NCBI GenBank assembly: GCA_023474345.1
Contig: JAMCXS010000028.1
Span: 32,274 to 96,273 of the forward strand
Source of the DNA: Acidobacteriota bacterium
GTDB lineage: Bacteria > Acidobacteriota > Terriglobia > UBA7540
DNA: 64,000 bases
Reading direction: 5' to 3'
Below, one piece after another: positions 27,884 to 36,433 of this stretch (its first letter is position 1; the number at the start of each line of letters is the position of its first letter). The translations under genes and the position numbers were made by a program. The notes under the pieces were generated by a model, which did not search any database, was not told the DNA's origin, and was given only the letters and a program-made list of their open reading frames with translations.

Positions 27884-29269
27884 TTAGCAATACTCCGAAA
27901 GCACTTCCGGAAGAGTCGGCTTCCCCAGCACGAGGCGCCCTTCCAGGATGGCCTTCTTGATGGCGCCGACCAGGAACAACGAACCGGCGACCAGAACCAC
28001 GTCATCCAGAGAGCTTTCTTCGATCGCCCGTTCGAGCGCCCGCGCGGGGTCGGGTTCCTGGACTATTTGCCGGGGCGAGGCCGGGGCGGAGTCTAAGATT
28101 GTTTCCGGAGACGCCGCGCGTTCCACCTCGGGACGAGTCAAATAGACAGTTTCGGCCAGCGGGAAAAGGATTCCGCTGATTTCGGCGATATCCTTGTCCC
28201 GCATCGTGGCATAGACCAAGCGCAAGTTCCGTGCCGCACAGTGCTCGCGGATAAACGCGGCAATCTCGCGGGCGGCGGCGGGATTATGGGCGCCGTCAAG
28301 CATGACCAGAGGGCGGTTGAGGATGGTTTCCAGACGGCCCGGCCACCATGCCGCCCTGAGGCCCGCGCGAATGGTATGGGGAGTAATCCGAAAGCCTTGC
28401 CTCGCCAGCCTCCATGCCGCTGTGGCCGCCGCGATGGCGTTTTTCACCTGAAACCTTCCGGCCATTTGCAGGGTGATACCGGGAAGTTTCGAAGGGCCGA
28501 TTTCCAAGTCGAAGCCGCAGCGTCCGTCAAGCTGAAAAAAGCCGGACATGCCTCGAAAACCGCCGGTTTCAATAAGATCGGCCCCAACTTCCTGGCAGCG
28601 CCGGCGGACCACCTCACGCACCACGGGATGTTCGCATCCTGAGACCACCGGCCTCCCCGGTTTGATAACGCCCGCCTTTTCCCTCGCGATCTCGGAGTGG
28701 GTTTTGCCCAGATATTGCTGGTGGTCGAGATCGACGTTGGTAATGATGGCAACCGATGGGTCAGTAATGTTGGTGGCATCCAGCCGGCCGCCCATACCGA
28801 CCTCGAGAACCGCGAAATCGACCGCGGAACGCGCGAAGTGCAGGAAGGCCGTCGCCGTCAGGTACTCAAAAAAACTGGGCAGATGAGTAAGGACCCGGGC
28901 GTTCAGAAGCTCCGTAGCTCGGCAATGGACTTCACTAAAGGCTGCCGCGAAATCCTCATCGGAAATTTCACAATTGCTCACCCGGATCCGCTCATTCGCT
29001 CGCACAAAGTGCGGAGAAGTGTAAAGGCCCGTGCGATAGCCGGCGCGCTCAAGAATGGAGGCCAGCATCGCCGAGGTTGAGCCCTTGCCATTAGTCCCCG
29101 CGATGATGGCGGTAGGATAGCGGCGCTCGGGACTGCCTAAGGCTTGGAGAAGCGCCATGATTGGCTCTAATCCAAACTTCTTGCCGTGCAGTTCATGCCC
29201 GTGACTCCAGAGGATCTTCAGGCAATCATCGTAGGGGATGAGCGTTTGAGATGTGCGTCGGTCAGTCAT
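27884..29269 (-). CDS. folC: Folylpolyglutamate synthase / dihydrofolate synthase
   Basis: 461-residue Mur-ligase-family enzyme that adds glutamate to dihydropteroate or folates. The P-loop is IIAGTNGKGSTSAMLASIL, followed by the omega-loop region TGLYTSPHFVRANERIRV, VLEVGMGGRLDATNI, and NVDLDHQQYLGKTHSEIAREKAGVIKPG with the central domain histidine. The C-terminal domain includes MLDGAHNPAAAREIAAFI. It overlaps the accD stop by 4 bp (ATGA), the accD-folC order found in many bacteria. Confidence 0.95.
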   Translation of the reverse strand: MTDRRTSQTLIPYDDCLKILWSHGHELHGKKFGLEPIMALLQALGSPERRYPTAIIAGTNGKGSTSAMLASILERAGYRTGLYTSPHFVRANERIRVSNCEISDEDFAAAFSEVHCRATELLNARVLTHLPSFFEYLTATAFLHFARSAVDFAVLEVGMGGRLDATNITDPSVAIITNVDLDHQQYLGKTHSEIAREKAGVIKPGRPVVSGCEHPVVREVVRRRCQEVGADLIETGGFRGMSGFFQLDGRCGFDLEIGPSKLPGITLQMAGRFQVKNAIAAATAAWRLARQGFRITPHTIRAGLRAAWWPGRLETILNRPLVMLDGAHNPAAAREIAAFIREHCAARNLRLVYATMRDKDIAEISGILFPLAETVYLTRPEVERAASPETILDSAPASPRQIVQEPDPARALERAIEESSLDDVVLVAGSLFLVGAIKKAILEGRLVLGKPTLPEVLSEYC

Positions 29270-30135
29270 TTGGGGGCTTCGGTTAAGTTCCAGGCACCCA
29301 TATAATCCAGGGTCTTGGCTAGATAATCTTTGAGTTCGGTGCGCGGAACGATGGCATCGAGCATGCCGTGAGCCAGCAGGAATTCGGCGGTCTGGAAGCC
29401 CTCGGGCAGTTTCTGATGGATTGTTTGTTCGATGACGCGCGGCCCCGCAAAGCCGATCAGGGCGCCCGGCTCCGCGATGTTGAGATCTCCGAGCATGGCG
29501 AAGCTTGCCGTGGTGCCGCCCGTGGTCGGATTGGTCAGCACGGAGATGTAAGGTTTGCGCACCTCTTCGAGCCGCGCCAGAGAAGCGCTGATCTTAGCCA
29601 GTTGCATCAGGCTGATGGCTCCTTCCATCATCCGGGCGCCGCCAGAGCAGGATACAATCACCAACGGCAATTTACTCTGGATGCAGCGGTCGATGGCGCG
29701 GGCGATTTTCTCGCCAACCACCGCGCCCATGCTGCCGCCGATAAACTGAAATTCCATGGCACAGATGATCAGTGGTTTCCCGGCGATCTTTCCTTCTCCG
29801 ACCCGAACGGCATCCTTTATGCCGGTAACCTTTTCGGCACTCGCCAGACGATCGCGGTAAGCCTTCCTGTCTACAAATTCCAAGGGATCAGGCGAGCTCA
29901 GGCCGGTATCATGCTCAACGTATTTCCCATCGTCGAACAGCATGGCCAGCCGTGACTGGGAACTCATCTTGAGATGATGGTTGCATTTGGGGCAGCAGAG
30001 CAGGTTCTGTTCCAGATCTTTTTTCCAAAGGATTTTCTTGCACGCCTCACACTTGGTCCACAAACCTTCCGTCTGGACGCGTTTGTCCGCCGGGGCTGTC
30101 TCAAGAGGCTTTTTCTCTCTTCGGAACCAAGTCAT
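29266..30135 (-). CDS. accD: Acetyl-CoA carboxylase carboxyltransferase subunit beta
   Basis: Beta half of the carboxyltransferase that makes malonyl-CoA for fatty-acid synthesis. 289 residues. The N-terminal C4 zinc ribbon is clear (CEACKKILWKKDLEQNLLCCPKCNHH), followed by the crotonase-like domain with VGEKIARAIDRCIQSKLPLVIVSCSGGARMMEGAISLMQ and PTTGGTTASFAMLGDLNIAEPGALIGFAGPRVIEQT. The alpha subunit accA is not in the window. It is translationally coupled to folC by a 4-bp overlap. Confidence 0.97.
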   Translation of the reverse strand: MTWFRREKKPLETAPADKRVQTEGLWTKCEACKKILWKKDLEQNLLCCPKCNHHLKMSSQSRLAMLFDDGKYVEHDTGLSSPDPLEFVDRKAYRDRLASAEKVTGIKDAVRVGEGKIAGKPLIICAMEFQFIGGSMGAVVGEKIARAIDRCIQSKLPLVIVSCSGGARMMEGAISLMQLAKISASLARLEEVRKPYISVLTNPTTGGTTASFAMLGDLNIAEPGALIGFAGPRVIEQTIHQKLPEGFQTAEFLLAHGMLDAIVPRTELKDYLAKTLDYMGAWNLTEAPK

Positions 30136-30195
30136 CGGAGTTCAGAATTCCTTCCTCGCGCCGGACCGAGGGTTAGTCGGTAGTGGGCAACGTGC

Positions 30196-30741
30196 TCAGT
30201 ATTCGATTCCTCGCTGGGCGAGAATCCCTTGCTGATAGGGATGTTTTACCTCACGCATTTCGGTGACCATGTCTGCGCACTCAACGATTGAAGGGTGAGC
30301 GTTGCGGCCCGTCAGGATCACGTGAACCATTTCAGGCTTCTGCTTTAGAAGGTCCCGAACTTTAAGAGGGTCGAGCATCTTGTAACTGATCGCGTAATTG
30401 ATTTCATCCAGAACGACCAAGTCGTAATCACCACCCAGAATCGCCTGGCTCGCGTACTGCCAAGCTTCTTCGACCATCCGAACATCTTCAGGGTTCGGTT
30501 TTTCCACACCCACTTTCACAAAACCCCGGCCCATGGGCAGGATCTTAATCCTGTCTTCACCCAACATCCGGCAAGCGTCCAGCTCGCCATAGTGCCAGGA
30601 CCCTTTGATGAATTGTACCATCAATACCCTCAGTCCCTGGCCGACAGCACGAAAAGCCGTTCCCAGGGCTGCGGTGGTTTTCCCTTTGCCGGGACCGCTA
30701 AAGACGATAATCAGACCTTTCTTGGTTTCAGGCAAAGTCAC
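30196..30741 (-). CDS. cobO: Cob(I)yrinic acid a,c-diamide adenosyltransferase
   Basis: CobO/BtuR-type ATP:corrinoid adenosyltransferase that makes the cobalt-carbon bond of adenosylcobalamin. 181 residues from a GTG at 30741 with GAAGGA just upstream (a TTG two codons later is equally possible); the ORF-track start lies inside rlmH. P-loop FSGPGKGKTTAALG, then VLMVQFIKGSWHYGE and YDLVVLDEINYA, VILTGRNAHPSIVECADMVTEMREVKHPYQQGI, all diagnostic. No other corrin-pathway gene is nearby, so it may serve salvage of imported corrinoids. Confidence 0.93.
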   Translation of the reverse strand: MTLPETKKGLIIVFSGPGKGKTTAALGTAFRAVGQGLRVLMVQFIKGSWHYGELDACRMLGEDRIKILPMGRGFVKVGVEKPNPEDVRMVEEAWQYASQAILGGDYDLVVLDEINYAISYKMLDPLKVRDLLKQKPEMVHVILTGRNAHPSIVECADMVTEMREVKHPYQQGILAQRGIEY

Positions 30742-30809
30742 TTTCCTTCGTGAACCTGTCCAAGCAGCGCTACGGGCCAACGCGTTTCCGAGACGCAACA
30801 CTATAGGAG

Positions 30810-31274
30810 TCAGTGCGCGTAAGGAAATCCCCGCAAGATTGTAAATCCCCGGTAGATTTGCTCCAGCAGCAGAGCCCGGGCCCAGTCGTGTGTCAAGGTC
30901 ATCCGGGAAACAGAGAGCAGGAGATCGGCTTCCGCCCGAAAGGCCGAAGAGAAGCCATCCGGCCCGCCCACCACAAACGCCAGTTCGCGCGTTCCGCGAA
31001 CGCCCTGCTGGCCCAGCCAAAGGGCAAATTCCTGCGAAGTCCACTCACAGCCCTGCGGGTCCAGGAAAACTTTGGTGCTCTGCCGGAGCTTTTCGAGCAT
31101 GCGAGCTTCAGCCGCCGAAAGCTTCTTGAAATTATTTCGATCACGCTTTTTGGTTTCCGGGATCTCCTCAATCACGAAATCACCGAACTTCGCAATGCGC
31201 GCGGCATAGTCATTGATCAGAGCGCACAAGCGCGGATCCTTAGTTTTGCCTTCCCAGAGTGCCCGGATACGCAT
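30810..31274 (-). CDS. rlmH: 23S rRNA pseudouridine-1915 N3-methyltransferase RlmH
   Basis: SPOUT-class methyltransferase acting on pseudouridine 1915 of 23S rRNA in assembled ribosomes. 154 residues, normal length. The SAM-binding knot is recognisable as LAFVVGGPDGFSSAFR with the C-terminal LTHDWARALLLEQIYRGFTILRGFPYAH, close to the family pattern ending in PYH (here PYAH). It lies 49 bp after rsfS, the usual neighbour. Confidence 0.95.
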   Translation of the reverse strand: MRIRALWEGKTKDPRLCALINDYAARIAKFGDFVIEEIPETKKRDRNNFKKLSAAEARMLEKLRQSTKVFLDPQGCEWTSQEFALWLGQQGVRGTRELAFVVGGPDGFSSAFRAEADLLLSVSRMTLTHDWARALLLEQIYRGFTILRGFPYAH

Positions 31275-31323
31275 GGAAACAACCTGTTAACCGACTTCCG
31301 ACGATGCTCGATAACTCCAGCTC

Positions 31324-31668
31324 TTAACCCTTGGGGATCGGGACACGCGGCGCCGTTTTCCAAAGCCGCTCAAGATCGTAGAACTCGCGCGCGCGTTCTG
31401 AAAAGATATGAACCACAAAACTCAGATAGTCCATAAGAATCCACTCCGCTTGCGCGTAACCTTCCAGATGTGCCGGCGTCACCCCAGACTCTTTTTTCAG
31501 GTGTTCGAAAATAGCGTCCGATATGGCGCGGGTGTGACGCGTCGAGGTGCCGCTGCATATCAGGAAATAATCCGTGAAGGAACAAATGTTGCCAACGTCC
31601 AGCACTTCCATGTTTACGGCCTTGTGATCCTGAGCCGCACGCACTGCCTCACGCAAATGGGGCCTCAT
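31324..31668 (-). CDS. rsfS: Ribosomal silencing factor RsfS
   Basis: 114-residue RsfS/Iojap protein that binds ribosomal protein L14 and blocks subunit joining under starvation. The family core is present: VLDVGNICSFTDYFLICSGTSTRHTRAI, EGYAQAEWILMDYLSFVVHIF, REFYDLERLW. It overlaps the nadD stop by 4 bp, the usual nadD-rsfS arrangement. Confidence 0.96.
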   Translation of the reverse strand: MRPHLREAVRAAQDHKAVNMEVLDVGNICSFTDYFLICSGTSTRHTRAISDAIFEHLKKESGVTPAHLEGYAQAEWILMDYLSFVVHIFSERAREFYDLERLWKTAPRVPIPKG

Positions 31669-32339
31669 CGTCCTCCACGCAGTCGCTTTGTTGAGCTATA
31701 AAGCCCTTCCTTCAGTATATATTGTTCAACCAGAGGAGGCACGCCTCCGGTGATACTCCGCTTCCGCCGGATTGCCTGACGAATGTCGCGGGAGGCAACC
31801 GGCACTTCAACGCCTTCCAGAATGTGTAGAGTGGTTTTGCGCAGGCGGATGCGATTTGATGAGGCCGGCCGCTGCGGCTTAGCCAGAATATCCGCAGGCA
31901 CCACTTTTTGGATTTCACGGCTGTCGAAGCCGGGCCGCGAAACCACAATAAAGTTGACCAGATCGAGCAAACGGCGAAATTGCCTCCAATACGGAAGGTC
32001 AAGGAAAGCATCCATACCGATCAGGAAATAAAGCTCGTCGCGTGGTCCGAGCAAGCGCTTCAGCCGGCGCGCTGTGTCGATGGAATAATGAGGGCGCTGC
32101 TTCGAATCCGGCGCTTCCAGCGCCGAAGGCACAAGCCGCGGATTGCCGGCACAAGCTAAAGCCACCATGGCAAAGCGGTGATGAAATTCAGTGAGCCGGC
32201 CGGTAAGCTTGTGGGGGGGATACCCCGTAGGAATAAATAAGACTTTATCTAAATGATACTTCCGGACAGCCGCTTGGGCCGCTTGCAAGTGCCCCGTATG
32301 TACCGGATCGAACGTTCCGCCGAAAATCGCAATTTTCAC
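31665..32339 (-). CDS. nadD: Nicotinate-nucleotide adenylyltransferase
   Basis: Makes nicotinic acid adenine dinucleotide from nicotinate mononucleotide and ATP in NAD synthesis. 224 residues. N-terminal nucleotidyltransferase signature IFGGTFDPVHTGHL, then LDKVLFIPTGYPPHK, ELYFLIGMDAFLDLPYWRQ and the C-terminal SRDIRQAIRRKRSITGGVPPLVEQYI. It sits between obgE and rsfS in a conserved block. Confidence 0.96.
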   Translation of the reverse strand: MKIAIFGGTFDPVHTGHLQAAQAAVRKYHLDKVLFIPTGYPPHKLTGRLTEFHHRFAMVALACAGNPRLVPSALEAPDSKQRPHYSIDTARRLKRLLGPRDELYFLIGMDAFLDLPYWRQFRRLLDLVNFIVVSRPGFDSREIQKVVPADILAKPQRPASSNRIRLRKTTLHILEGVEVPVASRDIRQAIRRKRSITGGVPPLVEQYILKEGLYSSTKRLRGGR

Positions 32340-32375
32340 GCTGTCGTCAGTCCTGCTGGTTGTTGGGTAAAAGTC

Positions 32376-33407
<1,032 letters not shown>

Positions 33408-33449
33408 TCAACAGTATACACTTTGGCGCGCGTTTACGTCAGCCTTCAT

Positions 33450-33545
33450 TTAGCGGCTGAGCCATTGATGATGGAACGAATGAGCGATTGGCCATTTTCA
33501 ATCATTCGATCGTGGATCACCATTGACCGCTGTCCACCAATCGCT
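33450..33545. repeat. Degenerate ATTGA-rich repeat between rpmA and obgE
   Basis: Within the 224-bp gap, words such as CCATTGATGATGG, GCGATTGGCCATT, CAATCATTCGATC and CACCATTGACCG recur in both orientations. The composition resembles the aspS-mutL gap at 6462-6574. Nothing coding is seen. Confidence 0.4.
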
Positions 33546-33562
33546 GAGAAGCCCCCCGGAAA

Positions 33563-33606
33563 CACGAAAGGCGGCAGAGACTTCTTAAGACTTTCCCTAC
33601 CGCCTT
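33563..33606 (-). terminator. Probable terminator after rpmA
   Basis: On the minus strand AAGGCGG and CCGCCTT form a perfect 7-bp stem starting 7 bp after the rpmA stop, followed by TCGTGTTT. The loop is long (25 nt) and itself partly self-complementary. The T-tract is interrupted, so termination may be partial, which would allow read-through into obgE. Confidence 0.55.
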
Positions 33607-33613
33607 CCGAAAC

Positions 33614-33877
33614 CTAATTTGCCGATGGAATCAGGATGCTGACAAAGCGGCCCGCGTGGCCCCGATCCTCAAATTTAACCACGCCGGAAACCTTGGCGTA
33701 GAGCGTGTCGTCCTTGCCAATGCCCACGTTTGCGCCCGGTTTCAAGGGTGTACCGCGCTGGCGAACCAGAATCGACCCCCCGCTGACGACCTCGCCATCA
33801 AAGCGTTTCACTCCCAACCGCTGGGCGTTGGAATCGCGCCCGTTCCGTGAGCTTCCTAACCCTTTCTTGTGAGCCAT
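33614..33877 (-). CDS. rpmA: 50S ribosomal protein L27
   Basis: 87 residues. N-terminal [24 protein letters not shown] is the classic L27 start, with [28 protein letters not shown] following. The N-terminus begins directly with AHKKG and has no cleavable extension of the Firmicutes type. Second gene of the rplU-rpmA unit, 42 bp after rplU. Confidence 0.98.
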   Translation of the reverse strand: MAHKKGLGSSRNGRDSNAQRLGVKRFDGEVVSGGSILVRQRGTPLKPGANVGIGKDDTLYAKVSGVVKFEDRGHAGRFVSILIPSAN

Positions 33878-33919
33878 AAAAAACCTCTTTGGTTATTTGC
33901 CTGGTCAAGCCTTTTCGAG

Positions 33920-34231
33920 CTAAGGGGCAACAATCTCATTGATGACAACCTTGCTGATATCCTGGCGATGGCCGGTCGTTTTCCGATACTGCTTCTTGCG
34001 CTTGTATTTCAGAACGCGCACCTTGGGAGCACGATCGTTGCTAAGGATGGTTGCCGTCACTTTGGCGTTTTCCACCAGGGGTGTGCCCACAACCAAATTG
34101 CTTTTGCGGACTGCGAACACATGGTTGAATTCCACGCCAGACCCCGGATTCCCCCTAAGCCTTTCAACTTGAATAACATCACCGGGTGAGACTTTGTATT
34201 GCTTGCCACCCGTCCGAAAGATTGCATACAT
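33920..34231 (-). CDS. rplU: 50S ribosomal protein L21
   Basis: 103 residues from the ATG at 34231 (MYAIFRTGGKQYKVSPGDVIQVERL), the normal L21 N-terminus; the ORF track starts two codons earlier. KVRVLKYKRKKQYRKTTGHRQ is the basic rRNA-binding signature. It heads the rplU-rpmA unit and has a strong promoter about 35 bp upstream. Confidence 0.98.
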   Translation of the reverse strand: MYAIFRTGGKQYKVSPGDVIQVERLRGNPGSGVEFNHVFAVRKSNLVVGTPLVENAKVTATILSNDRAPKVRVLKYKRKKQYRKTTGHRQDISKVVINEIVAP

Positions 34232-34265
34232 ACACACACCTCGTCAGCCTTAGCAGAAACGTCTT

Positions 34266-34295
34266 ATTCTAACCTTTCACCCGAACCACTGTCAA
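34266..34295 (-). promoter_or_regulatory. Sigma70 promoter of rplU-rpmA
   Basis: The minus strand has a consensus -35 TTGACA and a -10 TAGAAT separated by 18 bp, about 35 bp upstream of the rplU start. This is one of the two best consensus promoters in the window, as expected for a ribosomal protein operon. Confidence 0.8.
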
Positions 34296-34363
34296 CGCGC
34301 ACACAAATACAACAAAACGCGCCGGGTCGCACCCACCGCTTTTTCGGCAGGGAACACATCCCT

Positions 34364-35224
34364 TCACGCGTGCACTCTTCGATACGCCTGGAGCGACAGC
34401 CGGGCGGTTTCCATTTCCGAGTATTTGCTGTCGCCTTCCTGTTCGATCAAATAGTATTGAACCCCGCCGACGCTCTCGGCTGCGGCAAAGATTTTCTTCC
34501 ACGGCGCGATGCCTTCGCCGATCAGCACGTCGAATCCCTTTTGCGGAGACCAATCCTTGAGGTGCATGGCGCGGATGCGTCCGGGATTGCTGGTGATAAA
34601 GGCCACCGGATCGCCCCCGGAGGCAAGGCAGTTTCCGGTATCAAGCTCCAGGATGATGTTTTTGTCCGTATCGCCGGCAACGATTTCGATGGGTTTCTTG
34701 CCGTCCAACGGTTCCCATTCGTGGTCGTCGTTGTGGTAGCCGGCGTGAAAACCGTGGGCCATCAAAGTATGGTTGGCTTTGTTCAGCAACTCGGCAACGC
34801 GCTTCCAGCCGTCCAGAGTATGCACGGGGCCGGGTGAAGCCATGACAATGTAGCGTGTTCCCAGGATGTGGTTTAATTCCATTGCCTTGCCGATCCCTTC
34901 CGGCGTGAATGATTTGGATTCGTTATGCGTGGAGTAGCAGCGAATGCCGAGATTATCCATCTCCCGACGCATCTGTTTCGCTTCAGCCGGTGTCCACTGG
35001 TAGTACGGTGCGTAGAATTCTACGCACTGGTAGCCCATTTCCGCAACTTCCCGCACGGTTCCTGCCAAGTCCTTTTTCAGGTCGTCGCGAACTGAAAAGA
35101 GTTCAAGCCCAATGGGGATATGTTTTGAACGAGCAGCCAGCGTGCCGGCGCTTAGCGGCGCCGCCGCCAAAAGACCAAGAAAAGAGCGTCGCGAAAAATT
35201 ATCGTGGTTATTCATAGTAGCCAC
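34364..35224 (-). CDS. Tat-exported sugar phosphate isomerase/epimerase-like protein
   Basis: 286-residue xylose-isomerase-like TIM barrel (AP endonuclease 2 superfamily). The N-terminus carries a twin-arginine signal (NFSRRSFLGLLAAAPLSAGTLAA), so export in folded form is likely. Metal-binding positions typical of the family are suggested by QCVEFYAPYY, HGFHAGYHNDDHEW, LELDTGNC, AMHLKDW and YLIEQEGD. The substrate is unknown; relatives act on inositols or sugars and are expanded in Acidobacteria and Planctomycetes. It is a single gene, divergent from the DedA-rhodanese gene. Confidence 0.85.
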   Translation of the reverse strand: MATMNNHDNFSRRSFLGLLAAAPLSAGTLAARSKHIPIGLELFSVRDDLKKDLAGTVREVAEMGYQCVEFYAPYYQWTPAEAKQMRREMDNLGIRCYSTHNESKSFTPEGIGKAMELNHILGTRYIVMASPGPVHTLDGWKRVAELLNKANHTLMAHGFHAGYHNDDHEWEPLDGKKPIEIVAGDTDKNIILELDTGNCLASGGDPVAFITSNPGRIRAMHLKDWSPQKGFDVLIGEGIAPWKKIFAAAESVGGVQYYLIEQEGDSKYSEMETARLSLQAYRRVHA

Positions 35225-35406
35225 ACCTTACCACAAGTTTCTCTTGCGGACCAAAATTCGTGGACTGCAGGCCGGGGTCAAATCATCCAAAAGGCATAAG
35301 CCCGGAGGACGAGTTGCGGTAGATCGCGACGTAACATTGCTCAGCCCGGAATTTGGGAGAGAATTGCGTCTGGCTGTTTATTAGGCGAGGCGGGGACATA
35401 TTCACG

Positions 35407-36384
35407 ATGGACAAAGCCATCGAATTCCTTGTGCACCACGGCTATGCGGTTCTGGCGGCCTGGGTATTTGCTGAACAATTCGGCTTTCCCATTTCTTCCA
35501 TCCCTTTGCTTTTGGCGGGCGGGGCGCTGGCCGGCGCGGGGAATTTGAGGCTGGCAGAGGTCCTTGTTTTCCCTGTGGCAGGCTCTCTCTTGGCAGATAG
35601 CATCTGGTTTGAAATCGGCCGGCTCAAAGGATCAAGCGTGTTGAATGTGTTGTGCCGCGTTTCGCTGGAGCCGGACTCCTGCGTGCGAAACGCGGAGAAT
35701 CTTTTTGCCCGCAAGGGTCCCAACACCCTTGTGGTGGCCAAATTCGTACCCGGACTTAGCGTGGTCGCGCCGCCCCTGGCCGGGATGTTCGGAATGACCA
35801 TTCCGCGCTTCCTGATGTTAGACGGGGCGGGAGCGCTTGCTTACATCGGCACATTCGTGAGCCTCGGCTACGTTTTCAGTCACCAACTGGGAAGGGTGGC
35901 GGAAATTGCGCTGGGGTTTGGAACGTGGCTGCTGGTGCTTCTGGTGGCAAGCGTGATTCTCTACCTTGGCTGGAAGTTTTTCCAGCGGCAGCGATTTCTG
36001 CGCGACTTGCGAATCAGTCGCATCACCCCGGAAGAGTTAAAGCGGAAGATGGATAGCAATGAGGAGATAGCGATCGTGGACTTACGTCACGCAATCGATT
36101 TCGACTCCGATCCCAATACCATTCCCGGCGCCATCCTTCTCCCTTCTGAAGAATTCGAGCGCCGGCACATGGAAATCCCGCGCGATCGTGAGCTGATTCT
36201 TTTCTGTACTTGACCGAATGAGGCGACCAGCGCCCGTGTGGCGCTGATGCTCAAACGCCGGGGGTTAGATCACGTCCGGCCGCTCGCCGGTGGTTTGGCG
36301 GGTTGGAGAGGAAAAGGCTTTCCCCTTGAGAAGCGGAAGATTTCAGAGCCGCCCGTGGGCGAGCGGCTGATGGAGACTCCTTGA
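35407..36384 (+). CDS. DedA-rhodanese fusion, probable selenoprotein (TGA at catalytic site)
   Basis: Residues 1-195 form a DedA/SNARE-associated membrane protein (AEQFGFPISSIPLLLAGG, KFVPGLSVVAPPLAGMFGM), with several membrane segments. Residues 215-320 form a rhodanese domain (AIVDLRHAIDFDSDPNTIPGA). The ORF track stops at the TGA at 36211-36213 after LILFCT. Reading through it continues the domain in frame: PNEATSARVALMLKRRG, then PLAGGLAGW and a TGA stop at 36384. Residue 269, encoded by the TGA, is where homologues of the form YCxCPNE carry the catalytic cysteine. A hairpin follows at SECIS-like distance. Selenocysteine is the best reading; a nonsense mutation or a sequencing error (TGC to TGA) are alternatives. 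The ATG at 35407 was chosen because DKAIEFLVHHGY follows as in other DedA proteins; the ORF-track TTG at 35353 is unlikely. Confidence 0.75.
36228..36246 (+). promoter_or_regulatory. Candidate bacterial SECIS element
   Basis: CAGCGCC and GGCGCTG form a perfect 7-bp stem with the 5-nt loop CGTGT. The loop starts 21 nt after the in-frame TGA and has G at its second position, which fits the bacterial SECIS model as I know it (G in the first two loop bases, loop about 16-37 nt from the UGA). The same bases encode the conserved TSARVAL, so a stem caused by coding sequence alone is possible. Confidence 0.55.
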
Positions 36385-36433
36385 GACGGCGCGTCTTCCA
36401 CGTTGCGGAGAGGTTGCTCCCGCGTCAGAAGAC

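Noticed and set aside
30742-31044. N-terminal extension of CobO by about 100 residues
   Set aside because: It overlaps rlmH in another frame and has shadow composition; a GTG with GAAGGA upstream lies at the conserved start.
34364-34837. Plus-strand ORFs of 200 to 500 residues opposite real genes (for example 18409-20007, 46276-47943 and 34199-34837)
   Set aside because: They are antisense shadows of well-supported genes, caused by GC-rich third-position bias, and match no family.
36214-36384. Treating the DedA-rhodanese gene as a pseudogene broken by a nonsense codon
   Set aside because: The codon is the catalytic one and the sequence after it is intact and in frame with a suitable hairpin, so selenocysteine is preferred. 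The pseudogene or sequencing-error reading is kept as an alternative.
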